Origin: Opitutia bacterium
GTDB lineage: Bacteria > Verrucomicrobiota > Verrucomicrobiia > Opitutales > UBA953
DNA: 64,000 nt
NCBI GenBank assembly: GCA_003569245.1
Contig: BGOM01000010.1
Location: forward strand, 104,268-168,267
Direction: 5' to 3'
Shown here: positions 36,938-46,778 of the stretch, one piece after another
Layout of the letters: every line of letters begins with the position of its first letter
How positions within the stretch are numbered: position 1 is the first letter of the stretch
Notes under the pieces: model-generated
What the model saw: the letters and a program-made list of their open reading frames with translations, nothing else
Databases searched by the model: none
What the model was told of the DNA's origin: nothing
Translations under genes and position numbers: made by a program

Positions 36938-39900
36938 GGGGTTTGAGCCAGCGGAGGGAGATGACCTTGAAGCGTCGGCCGAAGAGTTTGTTCTCCGTGC
37001 GCAGGTCCTTGAAGGACGATTCGGCGGCGTCGAGGTCGTTCACGAACACCGGCAGCCGTTGCACGACCGCCTCTACCAGACAGGCGGCGGGATTACCGTC
37101 GGCGCCCGAAGTCTCCGCGTACGCGCGGATCGTGAAGGTGTCCGACCGCGAGGCGAGGGCTGGGCCGAGCGCTTCCAATAGGTCGGTCTGCAACAGGTTG
37201 CCCGGCACGCCCATCGCGACGTGCGTGCGGTTCGCGCCGCCTGGCTCCATCGCCTCGATGTTCCGGGGGTACGGGTAGGTCAGACCGCTCGGGGGGATCA
37301 ATTCGCCGGCTCCGAACATCCCGACGGTGTAGCGATTCGTCAGCCGGTCGGTGAGGCCGGCTGAACCCGGGCCGTTGGCCGGCGGGTTGTCCGCCCCGAA
37401 GATGGCCGCCTGAAGCGCGCCGCAACGGGTGGCCCAGGCGTTGGCTGAGCCCGGCGTGAGGAAGCGGTTGATGAATTCGGCCAGGCTCAGGTACGGCGTC
37501 GTCGCCTTCGTGAGGCCGCGGAACAGTCGCGAGGTCGGCGGGGAGACGGCGTCCCGTTCGCCGCGGGTCGTCAGCGCGTGACGCGCCTTGTTCTCGCGCA
37601 CGATGGCCGCGGCCAGCAGGCGAAGCTGCGCGTCGGTGAGGTTGACGAACCCGGTCCAGTTGGACTTGGTGGGCTCATTGTAGGCGCCGGTGGCGATCGG
37701 CTCGGAGCCGGTCGGCGTCGCGCGCGGAAACCGGGCGTTGGCGGCGGCGGACGGTCCGGTCGCGGCCCACTTGGCGACGGCGATGCGCTTGGCGGACGCG
37801 AGGAACGCGGCCCAGGCCTCGACGGAGGTCGAGTTGACGTTGAAGGCGCCGTCATTGAGCAGCGCCGACGCGGAGCGCCGGTAGTCGCCGAGCGCCGAAC
37901 GGGAGGCCGGCGCCTCACCGGTCAGTCGCATCCGCGGATTCTCCAGTTTGCCGCGCTGCGCCACGAAATCATCGAGCACGTCGGCCAAGGCGCGCGTCTC
38001 AGGGTAGGATACGCCCGGGCGGTTGGCCTCCGGGTCGGACGGCACGGGGCTGGCCGGGCTGGTCAGCGGCGATAGCCGCGGCGCGGCCCCGGACAGGAAG
38101 AATCCATCCCAGAGCGCGGCGTTCAGCAGGTAGGGCGCGTCGAACTCGGTCCAGCGCTGGAAGGTGCTATACGTCCGGGTGGGCTCCACCTGCGGGTGCG
38201 CGAAACTGTTGCCGACGCCATAGAGCGGTTGTTGGTCCCGCAGGTTGAAATTGGCGTGGGTGTATTGGCCGAGGGAGGTCGGCGGAGCGAGCGGTACCTC
38301 GGTGTGGATCGACGCGAGGTTGCCGTCGGTCTGGTTGCTCAGCCCGCCGTAGGTCAGCGGCGCGGTGCCCCCGGGTGATTGCAACAGGCTGAGCCAGGCG
38401 TTCATGCCTCCGGTCGGTCGGGTCACGCGGATCCGGAAGCTCGGCGAGGCTCCGCCGAACCCGGAGCCCTCGGCCGTCGACGCGCGGCCGGCGCCATCGG
38501 CCCCGAGCACGGCCGCCAGCGGGTTCGAGTGCGTGAAGAGCGGGAAGGCTCCGGCCGCGCTCGGCGGCTGGCCGGCGGTGGAGACCGTGTTCTCGCGGGC
38601 GGTCTTGGCCGACATCTCGATGGCGGCGATGATCAGACCGGGTTGGTGGATGCCCGGGGCGGGGGATTTCTCCGGTGTCTGGGTCACGATATCGCCGACG
38701 TTGAGCGGCCCCGGCAGCCCCGCGCGGGCGTCGATGCCCCGGAAAGTCAGGATACTGTGCTCGCTCGACCGGTTGTAGAGGTCGAAGGCCGGGTAGGCGT
38801 TGGTGGGCAGGCCGATCGAGCTGGCGGCCGGGAATTTCATCATATCCTTCGGCCAGCAGGTCAGGGAGGTGCGGACCGTGAGCTTGCCGTCAGGGACGAC
38901 CTCGAAGGTGAAGCTGTCCGAGGGCGGGTAACCGAATTCCGGCGGATACCAGAAGGGGTTGAAATAATACCACCGAAAGCCCGGCCAGAGGGCGCTCCAG
39001 TCGACGTTGTCGTCGGAGAATCCACCCTGGTAGTTGAAGGCGTTGCCGAGTTTGACGACGCGCGACCAGGGCGAGCGGGCGCCGGTGGTCGGCGTGTACA
39101 CCTTGCGTTCGCCCGGCAGCAGGCTGATCTGATCGATGTAGACGCGGAAGAGGTCGGCGTCGTTGATCGCGCGGGGGTCGGCGAAGCGGTAGTAATCCCC
39201 GAGGTTCTTCTCGTAGGTGAAAGTCAGGGGCGTCGGCTGGATCTCGTCATACGGGTTGTCGCGGGCGTAGACGTAGGTGCGGCGGGTCACGCGGAACATC
39301 CACCGGTCCCAGTCGGAGAAAGTCAGCGCGAGCGCCGAGTCTCCCGGCGTGGGGCGGATCGTGAGGGCGACGTTGTAAGGGTTGTGCAACACCACGACGG
39401 GGGTCAGGCTCAGATAGACCGTGATGCCGCCCCGGGTGGTCTCCTTGATGAGGTTGAACACGAGGAAGACGCGCTCGACGTAAGGCGTCACGGCGCAGTT
39501 GAAGGGGCGCGGGATCGGCGCAGGGTCGAGTTTCCAACCGGCCTCGTCGATGACCCCGACGTCGGTCACGGCCGGGTTCAGCGTCACCCGGTCCCCGGAA
39601 TGGGCCGCGGCGTATAGGTAGTTACGCTGGCGCACCGTGGCATCGTTGCCGTTGTCGGGTCGGGTGTGAAGGTTGCCGGCGTTCGGGAAGTAGGTGCGGG
39701 CGTTGAGCGTGGGGACGCCTCCGACCCAGCCGACCTGTTGGTAGAGCCGGTGGTAGTCGCGGAGGGCCCACCAGGTCGGCCCGCGCAGGTTGCCTTCCGG
39801 GGTCTGGCGGTTGAAGATGGGCGTGGTCTCCAGGAGTTTCCCGTTGATCGGCGCCCGCATCTTGAGGTTGGCGTAACCGTTCTCGGTCCCGGTGGCGGGC

Positions 39901-40958
39901 GCCGCCGTCCCGCCGCCGAACTCCGTCTTGGCGAACTCGGCGTCGGACAGCTCGAAGGCCAGGGAGAGGTCGCGCCGCAGGCCTCCGTTCGCGGCGTCGG
40001 CGAGCACGCCGGCTGCCGTGGTGGTGACATCATGGAACAGGCGACGCGTGGCGGCCGGATCGGCGGAGAAACCGGCGAGCAGCGAGAGGTCTCGCGGCGA
40101 GGTCGCGGCGAAGGCCTGCGCCTCATCGGCGACGCCCTCACCGCCCTTGAGCAAGCGGATCCCCGGAGTGGCGGCGCTGCGGAGGGCGGCGCGCGCCTGC
40201 CGGTCGGTCGCGGGGAGCGCTGTCCGCGTTTCCTCGAGGTTGACGCGGGCTTTCACGCCTTCGTCGCCGATCCAGTAGGCGAAGCTGCCGAGACGACGCT
40301 CCGCGCCGTTGGCTTCCGGTTCGATGAGGTGTAGCTTGGGGCGTACGACGAAGCCGCTGGGCTTGGCGCCGAGGGGGTCCGTCGGTCCGGCGTCCTCGGC
40401 CGCGGTCGCGCTGGCCGGTCCCACCAGGCGGATGAAGCCCAGTTCGTTCCAACGGGCGGCATGGTCGACCTCCCAGGGCAGGGCGTAGCCTTCCGGGTAG
40501 GCGAGGGCGGGCGCCAGCGTGTCGGTGCCGACCAAGGGTTCGGACTGCGCGGCCGGCTTGGTCGGATTCTCGCCCGAGACGAGCCAGCTCGGCGGCTGGT
40601 TCGGTCGGTCGGTACGCCAGACGCCGGTCCACATCGGGTTGCGGACGTCGGCGGCGGTCGCTTCGGGTTGGGTCAGGTCGGCGCGGGCGGTCGCCCGTCG
40701 GTCGGGCCCGGCTTCCTGCTGGAGGTGGGCCAAGGCCAGCCGCAGGGAAACGACCCCGTTGAGGCGCGCCCGCAAGCCGAGCTGATGTTGGAGCGCCAGG
40801 TGGCTCTCCACGGAGAGGAAGCCGGCGATGACGATGATGGTCATCACCGCCATGCCCATCACGACCAAGGCCAGCACCAGCCCGAAGCCATGACGTCCCC
40901 GGCAGGGGGTATGGGCTGGGAAGGTGGCCTTCACCCAGTTAAATTGTAGGAGACCCAT
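36927..40958 (-). CDS. Giant prepilin-like protein, Verru_Chthon cassette protein A type (copy 2)
   Basis: 1343 residues, homologous along its whole length to the copy at 32221-36009. Leader with Gly 24/Phe 25 (RGRHGFGLVLALVVMG) and a membrane helix, then VSLRLALAHLQQEAGPDRR, PMWTGVWRTDRPNQPPSWLV, FAYWIGDEGVKARVNL, NFNLRDQQPLYGVGNSF and DGAFNVNSTSVEAWAAFLA. Differences: a longer pre-leader and several surface insertions. First gene of the - strand run of four; its likely promoter is in the 126 bases before 41085. Confidence 0.85.
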   Translation of the reverse strand: MGLLQFNWVKATFPAHTPCRGRHGFGLVLALVVMGMAVMTIIVIAGFLSVESHLALQHQLGLRARLNGVVSLRLALAHLQQEAGPDRRATARADLTQPEATAADVRNPMWTGVWRTDRPNQPPSWLVSGENPTKPAAQSEPLVGTDTLAPALAYPEGYALPWEVDHAARWNELGFIRLVGPASATAAEDAGPTDPLGAKPSGFVVRPKLHLIEPEANGAERRLGSFAYWIGDEGVKARVNLEETRTALPATDRQARAALRSAATPGIRLLKGGEGVADEAQAFAATSPRDLSLLAGFSADPAATRRLFHDVTTTAAGVLADAANGGLRRDLSLAFELSDAEFAKTEFGGGTAAPATGTENGYANLKMRAPINGKLLETTPIFNRQTPEGNLRGPTWWALRDYHRLYQQVGWVGGVPTLNARTYFPNAGNLHTRPDNGNDATVRQRNYLYAAAHSGDRVTLNPAVTDVGVIDEAGWKLDPAPIPRPFNCAVTPYVERVFLVFNLIKETTRGGITVYLSLTPVVVLHNPYNVALTIRPTPGDSALALTFSDWDRWMFRVTRRTYVYARDNPYDEIQPTPLTFTYEKNLGDYYRFADPRAINDADLFRVYIDQISLLPGERKVYTPTTGARSPWSRVVKLGNAFNYQGGFSDDNVDWSALWPGFRWYYFNPFWYPPEFGYPPSDSFTFEVVPDGKLTVRTSLTCWPKDMMKFPAASSIGLPTNAYPAFDLYNRSSEHSILTFRGIDARAGLPGPLNVGDIVTQTPEKSPAPGIHQPGLIIAAIEMSAKTARENTVSTAGQPPSAAGAFPLFTHSNPLAAVLGADGAGRASTAEGSGFGGASPSFRIRVTRPTGGMNAWLSLLQSPGGTAPLTYGGLSNQTDGNLASIHTEVPLAPPTSLGQYTHANFNLRDQQPLYGVGNSFAHPQVEPTRTYSTFQRWTEFDAPYLLNAALWDGFFLSGAAPRLSPLTSPASPVPSDPEANRPGVSYPETRALADVLDDFVAQRGKLENPRMRLTGEAPASRSALGDYRRSASALLNDGAFNVNSTSVEAWAAFLASAKRIAVAKWAATGPSAAANARFPRATPTGSEPIATGAYNEPTKSNWTGFVNLTDAQLRLLAAAIVRENKARHALTTRGERDAVSPPTSRLFRGLTKATTPYLSLAEFINRFLTPGSANAWATRCGALQAAIFGADNPPANGPGSAGLTDRLTNRYTVGMFGAGELIPPSGLTYPYPRNIEAMEPGGANRTHVAMGVPGNLLQTDLLEALGPALASRSDTFTIRAYAETSGADGNPAACLVEAVVQRLPVFVNDLDAAESSFKDLRTENKLFGRRFKVISLRWLKPHEA

Positions 40959-41084
40959 CGCCCTCGCAACACCCTATAGACGGGCTCGAGGCGCGAAATC
41001 TAGTGGCGGGCCTGATTTTCACGAACAGCGTCACCCGAAGCTTGTGGTTGCCTTCTGGTTTGGTCGTCATAGATTATGCCCATC

Positions 41085-41306
41085 ATGAAGAATCTCCTCC
41101 TCGCCCTGTCCCTCGCCTTCACCCTCGTCGCCGTCGCCGCCGATACCAAGGTGGACACCTCCAAGTTCAAGGACGGCGGTTGCTGCCAGAAGGCCGACAA
41201 GAAGGGCGAAAAGTGCAACCACCCTTGCTGTGTCAAGGCGGCCAAGGACTCGAAGGTCTGCGAGAAGTGCAACCCGGTCGAGAAGGCCGAGCCCGCCAAG
41301 AAGTAA
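41085..41306 (+). CDS. Small secreted cysteine-rich protein
   Basis: 73 residues from the ATG at 41085 (an ATG at 41076 adds three). Signal peptide MKNLLLALSLAFTLVAVAA, then a Lys-rich mature peptide of about 50 residues with seven Cys (DGGCCQK, KCNHPCCVKA, KVCEKC). Such a pattern suggests metal binding or a disulfide knot; neither is shown. It stands alone, with a strong terminator after it. Real-gene support comes from the clean signal peptide and the terminator position. Confidence 0.75.
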   Translation: MKNLLLALSLAFTLVAVAADTKVDTSKFKDGGCCQKADKKGEKCNHPCCVKAAKDSKVCEKCNPVEKAEPAKK

Positions 41307-41328
41307 GCTGGCCAGGTTTTGCCTGACG

Positions 41329-41354
41329 AGGCCGACCGCGAGGTCGGCCTTTTT
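41329..41354 (+). terminator. Rho-independent terminator after the Cys-rich gene
   Basis: Perfect 9-bp arms AGGCCGACC / GGTCGGCCT, loop GCGA, then TTTTT. It overlaps the stop codon of the convergent exonuclease gene by two bases. Confidence 0.9.
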
Positions 41355-41970
41355 ATTGCGCGGGTCCCGCGCCCAAGGCCTTCACGGCCCGGCGGCGTTC
41401 CATTTCCGAGAAGCGTACCACCGCGGCGAAGTCCTCAAAGGCCGTCCCGCGCAGGCGTGGGGCGAGGACCTGGCTGACGAGTTGGGCGGTCGCCTGGGCG
41501 TCCGCCAGCGCCGCGTGGGCCTTGGCGCGTGTCAGCTGATATTTCCGCGTGAGCAGGCCCATGCCGTGGAACTTGAGTTCGGGCAAGGTCCGGCGCGCGA
41601 GTTTCACGGTGCAGAAGCCGCGGACGTGGGCCGTGCCCGCGCGCAGCCGCGACCACTCAGGCAGGAGGCAGCGGTCGAGGTCGTAACTGAGGTTGTGGGC
41701 GCAGATGGGGCGGTCGCCGAGGAAGTCGCGAAACGCGCGATGCACCTCGCGGGGGGCGGCGCCATGGCGACGGAGGAAGGCGCGGTCATAACCATGGATG
41801 GCCACGACCTCGCCCGGGATCTCGATGTCATGGTCCAGGAATGCCTGGAAGGTCTCGCCGGTCGGTTCCCAGCCACGCATCCGGACCGCGGCGACCTCCA
41901 CCACATGGATCGGCGCGAACAGACCCGTGGTCTCGGTGTCGATCAAGGTCCACTCGGTCGCGCAACGCAT
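41353..41970 (-). CDS. DnaQ-like DEDDh 3'-5' exonuclease
   Basis: 205 residues. ExoI DTETTG (Asp 11, Glu 13), ExoII CAHNLSYDLD, ExoIII with HAALADAQAT (His and Asp five apart) make it a DEDDh nuclease, like the proofreading subunit of DNA polymerase III or RNase T. It has no extra domain, so a repair or RNA-processing role is as likely as proofreading. ATG at 41970 is preferred over a TTG at 42009. Convergent with the Cys-rich gene. Confidence 0.88.
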   Translation of the reverse strand: MRCATEWTLIDTETTGLFAPIHVVEVAAVRMRGWEPTGETFQAFLDHDIEIPGEVVAIHGYDRAFLRRHGAAPREVHRAFRDFLGDRPICAHNLSYDLDRCLLPEWSRLRAGTAHVRGFCTVKLARRTLPELKFHGMGLLTRKYQLTRAKAHAALADAQATAQLVSQVLAPRLRGTAFEDFAAVVRFSEMERRRAVKALGAGPAQ

Positions 41971-42056
41971 CGGTAGGGAAGGGGTGGCGTTCCCCGGCGG
42001 GCGGGTCAAGCGTGGGCGGACTTGCGCTTTGGTCCGCCGGGTCTAGGAACAAGGGT

Positions 42057-42824
42057 ATGTTCCGCCGTCACCCCGCGCTTACCGCCGTCCTGCTGCTGCT
42101 CGCCACGGTCGGCCTCTACCTCTGGTCCAAGCCCGCCGCGGTGGCTTCCGCGCCGGCCGCGCCCGCGGCCCCGGCGCCGGTCGTCGCCCCGGCTTACGGC
42201 ACTTGTCCGCGTTCTCCGGACGGTATCGGCAAGACCTGGATGGGCCGCGAAATCTCCCAGGTCATGGGCCATCCTGGCATCGGCTGGCTGGAGCGCGACA
42301 ACCGCGAGAAGGAGGAGGCTCCGTCCAAGGCCATCGCCTTGCTCGAGCTGGCGCCGGACGCCGTCCTCGCCGACATCGGGGCGGGCTCGGGTTATTATTC
42401 TTTCCGGATCGCGCCCAAGATCCCACGCGGTCGGGTGGTCGCCGTCGATATCCAGCCCGAGATGCTGGATTTCCTGAAGAAGGAGTCGGCCCGCCTGGGC
42501 ATCCCCAACGTCCAGCCGCACCTCGGGGCGATCGACGACGTCAAACTGCCGCCGGCGTCCCTGGACGCCGCCCTGATGGTCGACGCCTACCATGAGTTCG
42601 ATCACCCCGTGGAGATGCTCGCTTCGTTGCGCTCGGCCTTGAAGCCGAAGGGTCGCATCTACCTGCTCGAGTACCGGGAGGAAGACCCGAAGGTGCCGAT
42701 CAAGCCACACCACAAGCTTTCGGAGGCCCAAGCCCGCAAGGAGTTCGAGGCCGCCGGTTTCCGCTTCGTGATGAACAAGCCCGACCTGCCCTGGCAGCAC
42801 CTCCTCATCTTCGAGAAGCCCTGA
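42057..42824 (+). CDS. Membrane-anchored or exported class I SAM methyltransferase
   Basis: 255 residues. Begins with a hydrophobic segment (ALTAVLLLLATVGLYLW) and an Ala/Pro spacer, followed by a methyltransferase fold: ADIGAGSGYYSFRIA (SAM motif I), RVVAVDIQPEML, LMVDAYHEFDHPVEML, LKPKGRIYLLEY. SAM is cytosolic, so the segment is more likely a membrane anchor than a cleaved signal. Substrate unknown. The next gene starts 3 bases later, so they are co-transcribed. Confidence 0.85.
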   Translation: MFRRHPALTAVLLLLATVGLYLWSKPAAVASAPAAPAAPAPVVAPAYGTCPRSPDGIGKTWMGREISQVMGHPGIGWLERDNREKEEAPSKAIALLELAPDAVLADIGAGSGYYSFRIAPKIPRGRVVAVDIQPEMLDFLKKESARLGIPNVQPHLGAIDDVKLPPASLDAALMVDAYHEFDHPVEMLASLRSALKPKGRIYLLEYREEDPKVPIKPHHKLSEAQARKEFEAAGFRFVMNKPDLPWQHLLIFEKP

Positions 42825-42827
42825 GCC

Positions 42828-44165
42828 ATGCCGTCCGTCGTGCGTCCGTGGTTGTTCCTGGCCGTCGCGCTCGTCGCGCGCGCCGCTGATTCGGTCGTCC
42901 TCGTCTCGGCGCCGACCCGTTATGACGAGGGTTGGGCCAAGGTCGTGGCCGCCTTGGAGACAGCCCATGCGGCCAAGGTGCTCGTCTTCCGCGCCTCCCC
43001 GGCGGAGCAGCAGGAAGAATTGCGGCGCCTGCAGCCGCGTTTCGTGACGTGGGTCGCCCGCCCCGAGGAGCTGGGGCCCAAGGCCGCGGTGGTCATGCAT
43101 CGGTTGGCGCGCGAGAACGACGGCGATCCTTACGAGGATTTCCAATGGGGCGTGGTGACGGGTCGGGACGCCGCCCAAGCGCACAAGCTCGCCGCGCCCG
43201 GCCAGCCGCTGATCATCCGCACCGTCGGCGCCGGCACGTCGTTCGCGATGGAGTGCGTCGAACAGGGCTATTGGTTTTCCGAATTCAAGGCCGGGGAAAG
43301 CTGGGAGAAAGCCGCGGGGGGCGCGCCGCGGGAGGTGGCCGGACCGAAGGACTCGACCGCCCGGATCGTCGCCCGCCTCAACGAGGGCAACACCGACCTC
43401 TTCATCACTTCCGGGCACGCGACGGAGCACGATTGGCAGCCGGGCTATCGCTACCGCAACGGCACCTTCGGTCACAAAGACGGGGTCATCCTCGGCAAGG
43501 CCCTCGACGGGACGGTGCACCGCCTCGATGCCGCCAACCCGAAGGTCTATCTGCCCATCGGGAATTGTCTCATGGGTAACGTCCCGGGTGGGGATTGCAT
43601 GGCCCTGTCCTGGATGGCCTCCGGCGGGGTCAGGCAGATGGTCGGCTATGTCCAGCCGACCTGGTTCGGCTACGCCGGCTGGGGGGTCCTGGATTACTTC
43701 GTGGAGCAGCCAGGCCGCTTTAACCTCAACCAGGCTTGGCTGGCCAACCACCATGCCTTGCTCTGGCGGCTCCAGGAGGTCGCGGCCGGACGGGTGTCCG
43801 CCGGGGATCGCCGGGGTCTGGAGTTCGACCGTGATATGACCATCTTCTACGGTGACCCCCACTGGGATGCGCGGATGGCGGCCGGTCCCTTGCGCTGGCA
43901 GGAGACCCTGACGACCCTGCCGTCGGGAGAGGTCGAGTGGATCATCACCCCGGCCGCCGGCGCGCGTACCTTCGCGGCGGTGGATACCAACGGCTCCCAG
44001 CGCGGCGGCCGGCCCCTGGTGGCTTTCCTGCCGCGCCATGGCGCCGGCTGGGAAGTCGTCGGCCCGAGCCCGGCGATCGCCGCGGACGACTTCGTCCTCC
44101 TGCCCCATCCCGGCCCCGACGCCCCGGTCCCCGCCCGGATCGTCGTGCGCCTGCGGCGGCGCTGA
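42828..44165 (+). CDS. Secreted protein with gingipain/caspase-like His-Cys pattern, unknown
   Basis: 445 residues with a signal peptide ending near ARAAD. A hydrophobic strand leads to His 197 in LFITSGHATEHDW; about 50 residues later another leads to Cys 247 in VYLPIGNCLMGNV. This is the order and spacing of clan CD cysteine peptidases (gingipain C25, caspase fold), so peptidase activity is an inference. The remainder includes MVGYVQPTWFGYAGW and a C-terminal beta-rich part. Paired with the methyltransferase gene. No confident family match by eye. Confidence 0.65.
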   Translation: MPSVVRPWLFLAVALVARAADSVVLVSAPTRYDEGWAKVVAALETAHAAKVLVFRASPAEQQEELRRLQPRFVTWVARPEELGPKAAVVMHRLARENDGDPYEDFQWGVVTGRDAAQAHKLAAPGQPLIIRTVGAGTSFAMECVEQGYWFSEFKAGESWEKAAGGAPREVAGPKDSTARIVARLNEGNTDLFITSGHATEHDWQPGYRYRNGTFGHKDGVILGKALDGTVHRLDAANPKVYLPIGNCLMGNVPGGDCMALSWMASGGVRQMVGYVQPTWFGYAGWGVLDYFVEQPGRFNLNQAWLANHHALLWRLQEVAAGRVSAGDRRGLEFDRDMTIFYGDPHWDARMAAGPLRWQETLTTLPSGEVEWIITPAAGARTFAAVDTNGSQRGGRPLVAFLPRHGAGWEVVGPSPAIAADDFVLLPHPGPDAPVPARIVVRLRRR

Positions 44166-44265
44166 CCGCCGGTCGTCGAGGGACCCGTCGCAGGTTTTTA
44201 ATAAAAGTACAATAGTTGGCCTGCGCCCCTTGCGCGTTTCGGCCGTCCCATGGTATCATGGCGGG

Positions 44266-45282
44266 ATGCGTCTCCTTGGCAGCCTCCTCGCCGGTCTCCT
44301 CCTCGCCGCGCTCATCGTCCTCGCCGCGGAGCGGGTGACCGCGCCCGCCGTGGGGGTCGCGGCGCCGGCGGTCGCGCCGCCCTCCGCCGCGGTGACGCCG
44401 CCCGCCGCCGGGCCGGCCGCGGCCGAGCTGTGGGCGCGGGCCGAGAAGGTGGACTGGCCGGCGCTCGTCGCCAAGGCCGAGGCGGGGGACGCGGAGGCGC
44501 AGTTCCATCGCGCCATGGGCATGCTGACCGGCTTGTTCGAGCCCGCGAATCCCGCCCAGGCGCGCCGTTGGTTCCTCCGGGCGGCCGACCAGGGGCATGG
44601 TCGCGCGCTCATCGCCTTGGGAGAGTGCGAGAGCAAGGGGGAGTTCGGAGCGGCGGATCACACCCGGGCTGCCTGGTACTTCCGGGAAGCCTGGAAGACC
44701 GGCGAGCCCATGGGGATGTTCAACCTCGGCCTCCAGGCGCAGCATGGCCTCGGCCGTGCGCAGGACGTCGCCGAGACGCTTCGTTGCTTCCGGCTCGCGG
44801 CGGACCGGGGTTGTGCGGCCGCCCTCAACCAGCTGGGCTTGATTCACATGGAAGGCGACCTCGCGCCCAAGGATGAGGGGCAGGCGATCGCGTACTTCCG
44901 GCAAGCCGCGGAGAAGGGGAACGCCCTGGCCTGGCTGAACCTGGCCATCGCCTATCGCCAGGGGGAAGGTGTGAGCCCGGACCAAACCCTTGCCTTGGTC
45001 TGCGCCCGCGAGGCATGGGCGCAGGGAGAGGTCGAGGGCGGGTTTCTCGTGGGTGAGCTGCTGACCGAAGCGGGGAGCGATCCCGCCGAAGCCTTCGGCT
45101 ACCTGCTGGCGGCCCGGTCCTGCGACGGGTCGCCCGAGTCCGTGGCGCGTTTCCGGCGTCTGGTGCGGCCCTTGCTCGACAAGGTCGAGACCGCCGAGGC
45201 GCGGCAACGCGGGGTGGACACCGAACGACGTCTCCTGGCCGACCGGACCCGCCGGCAGTTACGCGAGATCTTCGGGCTCTGA
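44266..45282 (+). CDS. Sel1-repeat (TPR-like) exported protein
   Basis: 338 residues with an N-terminal hydrophobic segment (LLGSLLAGLLLAALIVLAA) and an Ala/Pro-rich spacer, then about five Sel1-like repeats (DAEAQFHRAMGMLTGL, AQARRWFLRAADQGHGRALI, GEPMGMFNLGLQAQHGLG, AALNQLGLIHMEGDLAP, AIAYFRQAAEKGNALAWLNL). Sel1 arrays hold protein partners together; no partner is evident. ATG at 44266 is used; an ATG 8 bases upstream is out of frame. Its stop abuts the convergent oxidoreductase gene. Confidence 0.85.
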   Translation: MRLLGSLLAGLLLAALIVLAAERVTAPAVGVAAPAVAPPSAAVTPPAAGPAAAELWARAEKVDWPALVAKAEAGDAEAQFHRAMGMLTGLFEPANPAQARRWFLRAADQGHGRALIALGECESKGEFGAADHTRAAWYFREAWKTGEPMGMFNLGLQAQHGLGRAQDVAETLRCFRLAADRGCAAALNQLGLIHMEGDLAPKDEGQAIAYFRQAAEKGNALAWLNLAIAYRQGEGVSPDQTLALVCAREAWAQGEVEGGFLVGELLTEAGSDPAEAFGYLLAARSCDGSPESVARFRRLVRPLLDKVETAEARQRGVDTERRLLADRTRRQLREIFGL

Positions 45283-46770
<1,488 letters not shown>

Positions 46771-46778
46771 GGCGGGAT

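Noticed and set aside
44166..44265. Promoter with TACAAT at 44208-44213 before the Sel1 gene
   Set aside because: A -10-like box is visible, but no matching -35 box sits 16-18 bases upstream.
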